In this document: positions 22,869-33,230 of the stretch, one piece after another
Position numbering within the stretch: the stretch's first letter is position 1
Layout of the letters: the number at the start of each line of letters is the position of its first letter
NCBI GenBank assembly: GCA_964058845.1
Contig: CAXKVR010000074.1
Span: 48,742 to 112,741, forward strand
Direction: 5' to 3'
DNA from: Carex sylvatica
Lineage: Eukaryota; Streptophyta; Magnoliopsida; Poales; Cyperaceae
DNA: 64,000 nt
The notes under the pieces: generated by a model
The model's database searches: none
What the model saw: the letters and a program-made list of their open reading frames with translations, nothing else
Told to the model about the DNA's origin: nothing
Made by a program: the position numbers and the translations under genes

Positions 22869-24567
22869 TCAGAATCTCTGATATGGGGACCGTAGGTCCA
22901 GTTCCTGAGTCCATGCTCTCTTATCCTGTGTGTGTATGTGCCAGTAACTTTGTGCTATTGCATCAGGATCCATGCAACATGTACTATTTGTGCTTTCTTC
23001 TTTTGAAGACCTTGAAAAATTAACAAATTAGGAATTCAGATAGAAACAAATGGAAAAAAATAAATTAAGGTTAAAGAACTAGAATCTCAGATACCTAGTA
23101 TTATTATTATTGACGGTCGAAGATATTTGTTCCGTTAGAGAATTCTAGATAGAGAAAAAGATAAAGAGAGAGCACTTTTTGTTGTGGGCACCTAGAACCT
23201 TCTCCCTTTTAACCAAGGAATCCCTTTTTGATAAGAAACGATGTCCCAATTATTTGGAATATGACATGTCAATCTTCAAATAAAGAAAAATATGTAAAGG
23301 TAAGTAGAATTTGAAAGCTGTAAAGTACTAACTTTGGTGTACTGATTGCACCATCAATTACTACATGTGCAACATGAATACCAGATGCAAAGAACTCCTT
23401 TGCAAGACATTGAGACAAACCCCTCATTGCAAACTTGCTACAACCTACATTCAAACAAAATTAAAACTCCGTAGATGAAATAGATATGTGTTTTTATCAA
23501 ATAAAAATATATATACAACAAAACCTATGAAAATAATGTGCTTCATATAAAACTGAAATATTTTTTTGTCAAGGATCAAGACTCTTACTTAGTTCACTAT
23601 ATCCAGCAAAACCATTTATGGAAGCCGAAGACCCCGAAAATATAATGGTGCCCCTTCCTCTCTCAACCATTCCGGGTATAACCTTCACAAAATTGCCCGA
23701 CAACTGATTGTTAGATCAACGTATATAAAAATAACAAAAGTAGATATTATGTAAGATTAAGAATCATTTTGGCATACTTGCTGGGCACAATAGAATGATC
23801 CAAGAGCTGATACGGCAAGAGACTGTTGGAACGAATCAGGCCTAATAGACATGAAATTACTTGGTTTGTATGATGCCGATTCGCATGCATTGTAGACTAA
23901 CACCTCTACTGGTCCAAGTGACAGAACCCCCTCAAATGCTTCTCTAATGGATTTACAATCAGAGCAGTCGATTCTGATAGCAAATACTTGGGCCTTCGCT
24001 TCACACGCTATCTCATCAGCCAATTGAGACAATTTATCTAAAAACACAAGTTTATTAACACCTGTTGATTGCATTTATATATTTTGATCATATCAGCCGG
24101 TACAATTTATAGAAATTGCGATACAAGAAATTTCCAGTTTAAGTTGGCGCCTGAAAATATTATGATAACTTAGCATATGCCCAAGATGCATGTCTGTTCA
24201 AAATCAAAATTCTCACACATGCTATTTCAATGATAAGGTGATGAATTAAGTAAATAATTTTGATTAATTTAAGGTTCTGAAACTACTACACAGAACTATA
24301 TATATATTAACCTCTGGGCATTCAAACAAGTAAACTTAGTTTGAGAACAGAGAAAATTGAAAGATATCTCTCTCTCTCCCTATATATATAAATTTATATG
24401 AAGATTGTACCAAGATCACGAGAAAGAATGGCAATAGTATAGCCTTCATGTGCAAATTTACACGCGACTGATCGGCCGAGCTTCGGGCCAACGCCGACAA
24501 TGGCAGCTATGCCCTTTGCAGAGGTGTAGCTTGAAACAGACCTCATCTTTTGAGAAGTATTATTCAT
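22869..24567 (-). CDS. Short-chain dehydrogenase/reductase, five exons, intact
   Basis: NAD(P)-dependent oxidoreductase of the plant SDR superfamily; substrate unknown. Exons on the minus strand: 24567-24411, 24037-23778, 23703-23589, 23444-23333 and 22983-22869. They are bounded by GT..AG and join in frame to 252 residues plus a TGA at 22869-22871. Exon 1 carries the nucleotide-binding glycine motif in GIAAIVGVGPKLGRSVACKF. Exon 2 has the acidic IRIDCSD and LVYNACES (the NNAG-type position). Exon 3 has the active-site strand GRGTIIFSGSSASINGFAGY. Exon 4 has SKFAMRGLSQCLAKEFFASG and HVVIDGAI. Exon 5 has DPDAIAQSYWHIHTQDKRAW, the C-terminal block of this subfamily. The Tyr of the usual YxxxK pair is not four residues before the Lys here; the nearest Tyr is seven before. 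No frameshift found. Confidence 0.88.
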
Positions 24568-24753
24568 CTCGAGAGAGAAAGAGAGATGAGAAGGGGAGAG
24601 AGATAGATGCTTTGGTTAGTATAATGAAAGACAGTTGTACTGATAAGAAGCGGATAGCCACACCAAAATCTCTAAAGGATTCTGTTATGTTCATGACGTG
24701 GATGCCACGTGTCAGTTACTCAACAGTCGTACTTAGGTTTTGTTTGTTAGTAC

Positions 24754-25860
24754 TAGGGTTTTGCAAATGGACCGGATCGGGTCGGGCGGGTTGAATTCGG
24801 ACACGCGCAAGAGTAGTCACGGGCACAGGTGATACGGGTCACGGATAAAACGGACCGGATAGTACGTTTTTTTTTTCAAAAATCCTACCCGGCCCGGTTC
24901 AACTCTCGGGAAATCACGGGTTGAACGGGTCTGGACCGGGTATTTTTTTTCTTCTATTTTTCTGTTTTTTTTAAATCAATAAAATACAAATTTATTTAAA
25001 TTTCTTTTTTTAAACTCAATAATTTTTTTAAAATCTAACAAATCTAATTACTTAGCATTCAAAAATAAATTAATCTACAAAAATAAATCTAACAAAAAAT
25101 AAATTAATCTAATATAAAATTTAAATTACTCTACAAAAATAAATTAATTTAACATAAAAAATAAATCTAACAAAACATAAATCTAACATGAAATTTTAAA
25201 TTTTAAATTGCTCTACAAAAATAAATTAATCTAACATGAAATAAATGTAACATTTAAATCTCGCGGAAAAATCTTGCGGGAGGTGCCGAACTTTGTAATT
25301 TCGCAACCTTCGTAATTCTGTTTGCGTATTTGTAGAATAAATTAAATTAACAACTATATTTTTTTAAATAATAAATCTAAGAGAATGTGAGAATGTGAAA
25401 ATGTGAGAATAGAGATGAAGATGTGAAAATATTGCGAGGAAGAGGAGTGTATTTAAATAGTTTTGATTGGGAAAATAAAATTTTAATTTTAATTAAAAAA
25501 AAAAAAAAAGGCTGGCAAGTACGGGTTGATACGGGTACAGGTCATGAGTGGCAGGTACACGGGTTGGGGGAATTTTTTTTTTAATTTTGAAACCGGCTAC
25601 AAGTTCACACGGGTAAAGGGTCATGGGTAGGCGGGTTCGGGTTAAACCTGGGGGGGTACACGGGTCAAGAGTTGGACCGGGTTGGAAATAGGCCGGGTTC
25701 ACATGGGTTTAGTCCCAAAAAATCGGGGCCGGTCTGTTTCAAACCCGCACCCGTGTATCCGTGAATCCGTGTCAAATCCGAGCACGGGTCGGACTGGACG
25801 GGTCACAAGCACGGGTGAACCAAACCAGATTTGACCCGTCCGAATTGTGGCAAACCACTA
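24754..25860. mobile_element. Nonautonomous hAT element, 1.1 kb, exact 8-bp TSD
   Basis: TSD GTTAGTAC at 24746-24753 and 25861-25868 is exact. Termini TAGGGTTTTGC and GCAAACCACTA are imperfect inverted repeats. The ends are rich in repeated CGGGT/ACCCG motifs, and the centre (about 25020-25260) is an AT array of AAATAAATTAATCTAACA-like units. No transposase. Same architecture as 30489-31106. Confidence 0.9.
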
Positions 25861-25868
25861 GTTAGTAC

Positions 25869-26250
25869 AATTCATGTTTGGTGAAAGCATAAGAAATTTG
25901 ATCAAGAATTTTGTTTGTAATAGAGAACAATATAGCTTCGATGGCCATTGAACTCAAAGTGGTTCTAATGGGTTCGCTCACCATTAGATTTGCTTTAGAA
26001 TTTATGCGCACAAATTTTAAAGCATATGCAAAAGTGCAGGCACAAATCCTAAAGTAAATCCGACAGTGAGTGAACCCATTAAAACTACTTTAGATCTAAC
26101 GGTCATCGGAGCCAAACTGTTCTCATTTGCAATATTGGATCAAAAGTTCAATTTGTTGATTTCTAATTAAACAATAAAATCTTGCAACAATCCCAATGCA
26201 GTTATGATTTCGAGGTTTATGTCATGTGTTTGTTTGTGTAGTCGAGAAAA
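25869..26250. other. Gene-free stretch with a loose inverted repeat
   Basis: Near 25935-26110, arms around GGTTCTAATGGGTTCGCTCA and TGAGTGAACCCATTAAAACT mirror each other, flanked by complementary CGATGGCCATTGAAC and GTCATCGGAGCC sequences. This is probably a short old MITE of ~180 bp. No gene. Confidence 0.45.
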
Positions 26251-26474
26251 AAAAAAGGAAACAAATCAATGGAATATGCTTTGCCACGTAAGTATATATA
26301 TATTCACCGCTCTCTGGAAAAGTACCCAAGTTGCTTCAATCCAATTTTTCTTTTTATCTAAAAAAAAGGAAACAAATCAATGGAATATGCTTTGCCACGT
26401 AAGTATATATATATATTCACCGCTCTCTGGAAAAGTACCCAAGTTGCTTCAATCCAATTTTTCTTTTTATCTAA
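26251..26474. repeat. ~111-bp tandem duplication
   Basis: Two nearly identical copies (GGAAACAAATCAATGGAAT starts at 26257 and 26368), each ending TTCTTTTTATCT. They differ mainly in TA-repeat length. The ORF spanning it is a by-product of the repeat. Confidence 0.9.
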
Positions 26475-27422
26475 TTAATATATCACTAAAAAGAACAAGA
26501 AACAGAAAAAAAAATATGGAAAAACGTAAAAATTAAAAATTAATATTGCCGACATGAAAACTAAAAAAACGTGAAAATTAAAATAATATTGCCGACATGA
26601 AGATTTTTTCTATAGTAAAGTTGTGGACTTGTGGTCAAAAGACCGATTTTATATTCACAATAAATTTTCATCAGCAATTCAAACATGCAACCTATTCTAT
26701 TAGAGTGTTTATTTTTCTCACTAGATCACATACTAGATCTCATGAACTATCTTTTTTTTATTCGTAGATAATTAATTTTATAATGTAGATAATTGTAACG
26801 TGTATTTATTATGTATAATATATTTTATTCTTATGATATATATTTAACAATGTTATTTTATTAAAAAAGAAAAAAATGCATGTGTATTGTTCAATTATTT
26901 AGATAAAATGTGTATTAAATTTGAGTTAATTTAAAATTTAATTGATCATATATTCATCATAAAGCTATTAAAAAGTTATCGTTAAAATATTTAAATTACT
27001 TAAATTTTATAATTGTTCTATGTAGATAATAAAGAATTCGTCTACAAATTCAATATTTTAATTCAAATATTATTTTTCAAAAAAATATATGCCATACAAG
27101 TTCGATGTAGCATAAAAAAATGGATGTGTGTTACAATTATCCTTATTCTACAAAAAAAAAACTATATATCAACTATCATGTAAAAATTAATATGTTTATT
27201 GATATTTTCTGCAGATCAACAATATTCGCATAGAATGTAAGGTTTTTAATTTTAAAATTGTCAATTTTGTAGTCTTGTTTTTTCTTACTTTTAAATTTTA
27301 AATTATCAATTAAAAAATGTGACTCATATTAACCAGTTTTATTTCTTTTTATCAAAAATGATAAATTTATGATCATTAGCTTCATTGCATTAAACCAATC
27401 ATATTGTCCCAAATTAGAAGTA
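26475..27422. other. AT-rich gene-free stretch
   Basis: No gene or bounded repeat recognised. Confidence 0.4.
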
Positions 27423-27431
27423 CAAATTTAC

Positions 27432-27609
27432 GGAAGGAGATCACCTGTTCTCCGGGGTGCAGGAATTTCCTACCCCCTCAGTCACTGGAATGTAGGGCCG
27501 GTCACTATAAAAGGGGGTCGATCACATTTAATTTTTGAACTGGGGATCCACCGACAGTGACTCTAGGGCAGAAATTTCCTACCTCCAGAAGAGCAGAGAA
27601 TTCGGTTCC
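27432..27609. mobile_element. 178-bp Mutator-type MITE, 9-bp TSD (8 of 9 matched)
   Basis: Flanks 27423-27431 (CAAATTTAC) and 27610-27618 (CAAATCTAC) form a 9-bp duplication with one mismatch. Ends are GGAAGGAGATCACC and GAATTCGGTTCC. A second copy in the opposite orientation is at 52431-52603, with shared interior CAGTCACTGGAATGTAGG. Confidence 0.85.
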
Positions 27610-27618
27610 CAAATCTAC

Positions 27619-28100
27619 ACCTGAATCATTAACAACCAATCAAAAGCAAACTAATCATAGAAAACACAACCCCTGGTTCTATCAACTTTTATTTTTATGT
27701 CCCCACATCTTTTGACTTAATTAAAATCCAGTTTCTCTATGAATACTACTTCTCAACACAAATTGGATGATTATAATAAAGGAAGCTGGTAATTGTACCT
27801 CAAACATAATACCTCTGCGCATCCTCCAACCTTTTAGAATGTTGGCGATAAATCGAGCAAGTTGTACTTCATACAGCACAATAACAGTACAAATATTTCT
27901 TACTACATAAGTCTTTCGCTGCATCAAGCGAAAAGTACTCCGTTCAAAAAGTTAACAAAAGCAGTGCAAAATGCAGCCAAACAATCGTATAATTTAAACA
28001 TATAAAGGAAAGCATTTAATCAACTACGTTCCATTGTTTAGCTTTCATTGCAAATGAGTTAAATTTTCAATTTTTACAACAAAAACGAATACCCGAATTC
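27619..28100. other. Gene-free stretch
   Basis: No recognisable gene. A minus-strand ORF at 27721-27927 has no family resemblance. Confidence 0.4.
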
Positions 28101-28345
28101 GTCCCCGAGCACAAAATTTTGCTAAACATTCTAGAATGTTGATAGATCTAAATTTGAACAAATTTCCGAACCCGTCCCCGAGCACATATTTACATTTCAA
28201 AATTTGAACAATCTCAGAACCCATCCCCGAGCATGAATTTTACAGCTGTAAATATGAATCGATCCCCGAGGGCGTACCCCAGCACAATTTTTTCCGTACA
28301 TTCTAGAATGATTACAACTCTGAATTTTTACCAATCCCCGAACGC
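28101..28345. repeat. Spaced TCCCCGAGCA motif array
   Basis: The motif TCCCCGAGCA, or a near variant, occurs about five times (near 28102, 28175, 28224, 28263 and 28334) with ~40-75-bp spacing in AT-rich sequence, twice near CATTCTAGAATG. Spaced GC-rich motifs like this are typical of transposon subterminal regions; the element itself is unassigned. Confidence 0.55.
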
Positions 28346-28737
28346 CCTCCAATGCCAGAGATAACTCAACATATTTATAACCAATTAAACCTCTATTTTA
28401 AACAATAGAAACTTATAAGTTTAAAATTAAAAAATAATAAGATGATTTTTTTTTAAAATTTAAAGTATTATAGTTGCAAAAATAGTACCACTGAAACAAT
28501 AAATATTGAAACAGTCAAACATCAGTTTTATACCATACAAAATTGTACGTATAAGCTCAACTTTTTTTTTAATATAATTTCAAGTATTGATGTTGTAAGA
28601 CCAGTACAATTAAAATAATAATATATTAAATAATTAAGAGCACAATTATTTACCATTGAAAATAGTGTTAAAAATTTCAACGGCAGAATCTTAAGTTTTA
28701 TTTTTAAAAGTATCATGCTTCGAAGAGTTACAATTAT

Positions 28738-29097
28738 TTTATGCTGTCAAACTTATAAATTTTCCAAACAATGACAATTTGTAAAAATGCAAACTTCTAT
28801 TAAAAAATAGTGAAACTACTACTTAGAAACAATCATTGTTAGCAGACTCATCAATTATTTTATATTGTCAAAAGTAGAACTTTTCACAATAATGATAATT
28901 TATAACCATGCAAACCTGTATTAAATAACAATGAAACTACTCTTCGAAACAATCATTGTTAGCAGACACATCAATTAATTTATATTCTCAATATAGAACT
29001 TCTCACAACAATGACAATTTGTAACCAACCAAACATGTATTAAATAACAATGAAACAAGTACTTCGAAACAATAATTGTTAGCAGACTTATCAAATA
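28738..29097. repeat. 120-bp tandem repeat, three copies
   Basis: GTTAGCAGAC recurs at intervals of exactly 120 bases (AGCAGAC at 28841, 28961 and 29081), with the surrounding unit (CAATGACAATTTGTAA, AACAATGAAACTACT, CTTCGAAACAATCATTG) conserved in all three. Confidence 0.85.
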
Positions 29098-29218
29098 TTT
29101 AAAAACAAAACATAATTGTATTACCAAAAAATATTATATGCAACTATTCACAAATCAAACATTATTCAAAAATTATAACCAAATATGAAAAAAATATTGT
29201 TCACAAATTAACAAATGC

Positions 29219-30345
29219 TCACAAATCTTTCAATTCCAACTTAAACTCATTTCTTTCAGAAGTTAAAATTTTGTATAAAATAACAAGTCGTTCCTTGTTT
29301 ATGTGGACCTGAAAAATTGAATAACAACAAGAAAACAAACAACATTATAAATGGTCAAATAAAACATAATTAAAAATAAGCAAATGAAAGACATATTACC
29401 TGATTGAAAGACATAACATGAGACCCTGTGATTATATTGTAAATATAACGCAGAACAAAAAAGGCACAGTCATTTGAACCATCTTGCTTTGGGCAATTAA
29501 TGACTGGCACGTTAACACTGAGCCAAGTTTCATCATTTGAACAAATAAAAAATAAAATAATTACACAAATGCAACATAACTTGAAAATACATATAAAACA
29601 AACTTAATTACTCAACAAAAAAATAGAGAAACTCACCAAACCTCCAAGATAGAAAGTGTTTCACCCACTTCAATTTCGAATGATTAACTTGCAAATACCT
29701 CCCATCTGATCCCATTGAGTTGTACCAAATTATCTGCTTGTTGGGAATATCAATGGCAAACAAAACCCAATGCGCAGATTCACAAATCGGAACAAAAAAA
29801 ACCACTTCACTTGAGAAAATTGAGAACCTAGAAGCAACGGCTCTCCATTTGCAAGCTTTTTGATACTCACCCTTTGCTCACTTGAAAATAGTTTCTGCAT
29901 GAAAAAAAAATATTACAAACATTGAAAGCTAAACTACATAACATTGAATGCTAACTCATAATTCTCGTATGTAAATCATTCACTATAACAAATTATAAGC
30001 ATTGAAAGCTAACATACATAGCATTGAAACCTAACTAATAATCCACATTTTTAAACAATTAACTATAACAAATTAGAAGCATTCAAAACTAACATACATA
30101 TCATATAAGTCTATTCACTTCATAATTTAAACATCAATTAACAAAAAAAACTAAGGAATATAAATATTCAGTAAAAAATCCTCAAACTTAGTATGCTGTA
30201 AGATTTGATATAAAACCAATGAAAATCCACTGGAGTTTCCTGTTGCATTAAATAAAGTGCAACTTCAATAATTTGCATGAAAAAAGTACCCATTAATGTA
30301 TTTCTCTTGATTTTCGCATAATGCTTCACAAAAATATAAAAGAAT
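29219..30345 (-). pseudogene. Ulp1-type (C48) cysteine protease, probably transposon-borne
   Basis: Minus-strand exons in order. About 30345-30170 (LMGTFFMQIIEVALYLMQQE) lacks a clear start. About 29850-29640 carries the catalytic His in VPICESAHWVLFAIDIPNKQ. About 29530-29401 carries the Gln and Cys in NCPKQDGSNDCAFFVLRYIY, ends at CAG|GTAAT and is followed in phase by 29311-29219 (HINKERLVILYKIL, stop 29219-29221). Where Ulp1 enzymes have the triad Asp after the His strand (typically YDS), this copy reads WYNSMGSDG. The N-terminus is not found and the exon at 30170 ends in a stop if read through. Ulp1-like genes are common cargo of plant MULEs and other DNA transposons, which suits the repeats around it. 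Confidence 0.65.
29975..30100. repeat. ~80-bp imperfect tandem repeat
   Basis: ACTATAACAAATTATAAGCATTG is repeated about 80 bases later as ACTATAACAAATTAGAAGCATTC, with a further weaker copy upstream near 29925. It falls in an intron-like part of the Ulp1 relic. Confidence 0.6.
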
Positions 30346-30488
30346 TATATTAATCTCAAACCTCAGAAGAAGATAAATTCTTCCTTTGACATCAACTCCT
30401 TAAGGGGGCGTTTGGTTCGTGCGTGGCTATCGCTTTAGTATTCCAAGAAATGTGTTATTGCCATATTTGGTTTGCACATGACTATCAC

Positions 30489-31106
30489 TAGGCTTTTGCA
30501 AAAACCCGGGTCGGGCGGCCCGTATCCGACCCGCCTGTGCCCGGTACCCGGGGTACCCATGCCCGAGCCCGGGTATAGGTCGGGTAAACGGGTACACGGG
30601 TACGAGCATAAAACGGGTAGGGTACGGTTATTTGGTTCAATACCCAGGCAAACCCGGCCCGAATTACGCCCGTACCCGCCCGACCTGACACGGCGCCCGA
30701 CCCGTACCCGTACCCGACCCGTATCCGTACCCGACCCGTATCCGTACCCGATCCGACTCGTACCCGATCCGTTAAAAATTCAAATTTTTTTGAAATTTCG
30801 AATTTGCCGCCGGTTCAGCAGAAAAACAGAAAAAAAAAAAAAAAAAAAAAAAAAAACCAAACCGGACCGAAAAACAGAGAGAAAAGAGGAAAAAAAAAAA
30901 ACGGGACCGGTTACCTTACCCGGACCGCCCTACCCGTTATGGGTACCACGGGCACAGGTATAAGACGGGTAGGGTACGGATTTTTAAAAAAAAACCCTGA
31001 TACCCGGCCCGTGGTACCCGTATACCCGTGATACCCGGCCCGTGGTACCCGTACCCGACTCCGGTATACCCTACCCGTCCGTACCCTACCCGTTAGCAAA
31101 CCCCTA
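30489..31106. mobile_element. Nonautonomous hAT element, 618 bp, exact 8-bp TSD
   Basis: TSD ACTATCAC at 30481-30488 and 31107-31114 is exact. Termini are TAGGCTTTTGC and GCAAACCCCTA. The subterminal regions are dense arrays of CCCGTACC/CCGACCCG motifs flanking a poly-A run near 30831-30856. The Arg/Pro-rich ORFs across it are products of the repeats. It is inserted in sequence that begins GGGGGCGTTTGGTTCG (30404), a Tourist/PIF-like end. Confidence 0.9.
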
Positions 31107-31608
31107 ACTATCACAATGACTATCGAGACATGTCTTTACTATTTTTAAATTATTAACAAAAAATTTAGTACTAATGGTTTGATTATTTATTTTTCATTTT
31201 GTCCCACAGCAATGCAAACTTCTTTTGGTCAGCTTTTTATTAATTTATCCTTTACATTCTCAATTATAAGAAAATAAGGTCACTGAACGTTTAAGAAATT
31301 CAATAAAATTGCACATTTTAGTTTCTCTGACAAAGGTATATCACAAAGTGAGAAATTTAATGGATTTCACCCCATAAATTTTTGTTTTGTTTTTTTAAAG
31401 GTCAGATTTGATATACCAGTCGCTTTGCGAAACATACATCAATGTTAATGCATAACAATTAACTTGTTTGGTTATAACAAATCACACTACAAAATCATGA
31501 TACAGTGCATAACAAATTATTTAAAAGCAAAATAAAAACTAACAACTTTCCTAAACTACTCCTGAGCATGATAACAAGAACTTGCATGACAACTGAAAAT
31601 ATATCAAC

Positions 31609-33230
31609 TCAGCGATTATTTCTAGAACTCCTCCACCTGGTAAATATTTCTTGAGCTAAAGTTTCCCTTCAATTGGTCATTTTATCTGTTGATTCAATAT
31701 GTGTAATTAGCTCATCATCTAGCTCCTCTGGCAGTAGGTTGGTCTCTTGCATTTCGACATCCAAATGATCAATAAGCATTTTTCTTCGAATATGATTATG
31801 AATGAGCGCACATACAGCAATTATTCAACATTAGATCTTTACCGGATAAAATGATTTTTCTCTAAGAATTGCCCATCTCCCTTTAAGAAAACCAAAACAT
31901 CGTTCTATCACATTACGTGCTGAAAAATGTTTGTAGTTATAGAACTCTCGTGTTGTTTGTGGTGATCTGCTACCACTCCAGTCACTTAAATAGTATCTTT
32001 GACCTCTATAAGGCGTAAGAAAACCCTCTCCATTTGAATAACTGGCATCACAAAGTAGTAACCTATAAATAGAAAAAAAATACAAGCTTTTGAACTTGAG
32101 ACGTGAAAATATAATGATATGCGTTACTTTCATGAAATTTGCAAGCTTTTGAAACCGAGACATAAAAAATATAAGCTTTTGAGACTGGTTCATTTTTATA
32201 TCTAATTATAGCTTCCTTAATCAAGCCTCAATACTTTCTATGCAGAATTATGGTACTTCAACTTGCAAGGATGCAAGGGGTATAAGCTTTGCAATATGAA
32301 ACAATTATTGAAGAGGTCTTTCTGCAATTTTCTGGGTTTGGGAAAGGAACCTGACTATTTGGATGGTTTTATTTTGTCTTTGTACTACTTTGATTATACT
32401 GAGGCATAGTACCCTTGAACCTCCTATTTTTGCATCTACACCCCCTAGAAGTTTTACTTGCAATTTTATAGGAAAAAAAGAAGCAGCGATTGAAATGAAA
32501 TTGACGATGTATTGATCGAGGACATACATAGATGCAAATAAGCAGTAGATAATTAATATGTATTACCATGAGGTACTTGTAATCCATTTCTCCTAGAAAT
32601 TGCATCACGTAGTATTTTTGAATCAGCAGCAGATTCTTTCCATCCAGGTAGAATATATATAAACTGCATATCTAGAGAACAAACTCCTAAAATATTTGTT
32701 GCAACCTCCTTTTTCCTGGTACGATATCTGGCTTTGTCAATGTCATATATATTCACTTGAACATATGTACCATCTAGTGCATCAAGACAATTCTGTTAAA
32801 AAGAGACAATAATTATATTTGATTTTATGTACCATGTACTTGTTGTTTATATGATTGGTGAATTTATATGTACCTTAAATCATTTTCATCTTTCGTCAGT
32901 TGAATCTTCTGGCATTGGTGTTGGCTTCTTTAGCAGAATATTATGGCATCTAATAACGGCATTAAGCACATTATGGAATTGCTTGCTTATTGATTCTCCA
33001 GATCTAACAAATTGTCTCTTTATTACTCTGTTTTTCTCATCATGCGCCAAAATATGCAAAAAATTTGCTACTGCTCCTTCGACTGATATACTTCCATCAC
33101 ACCTCAACCTCCCCACAGTTGACAATAAGTCACACATGCTATTAAAAACTCTCTTTTACCAGATTTTTGTTCTCTTCGTGGATTTATTTTTTTCCAAATC
33201 ATATGTTTTGGTCGAAGTTTCTTTGTCATG
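31609..33230 (-). pseudogene. PIF/Harbinger (HARBI1-type) transposase, multiple stops
   Basis: Minus-strand exons in order: about 33160-32874 (SMCDLLSTVGRLRCDGSI, then RSGESISKQFHNVLNAVIRC), about 32795-32571 with the first Asp in NCLDALDGTYVQVNIYDI and second in GWKESAADSKILRD, and about 32062-31609 with LTPYRGQRYYLSDW and the glutamate in NVIERCFGFLKGRWAIL. The full DDE triad is there. Stops interrupt it at 32886-32888, 32880-32882, 31831-31833, 31825-31827 and 31669-31671, and the frame at the start of the third exon is uncertain. Each stop sits where relatives have Trp, Gln or Arg. This is a dead autonomous element. A possible left end is at 30404; the right end is unresolved. Confidence 0.85.

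Noticed and set aside
26204..26536. 110-aa ORF with an internal repeat
   Set aside because: Created by a recent 111-bp tandem DNA duplication; no homology seen.
28738..29097. CRISPR-like array
   Set aside because: The period is a whole conserved 120-bp unit, not short repeats with unique spacers, and this is plant nuclear DNA.
30472..31114. Overlapping Arg/Pro/Gly-rich ORFs on both strands
   Set aside because: Products of the CCCGTACC motif array of a hAT element with an exact 8-bp duplication.
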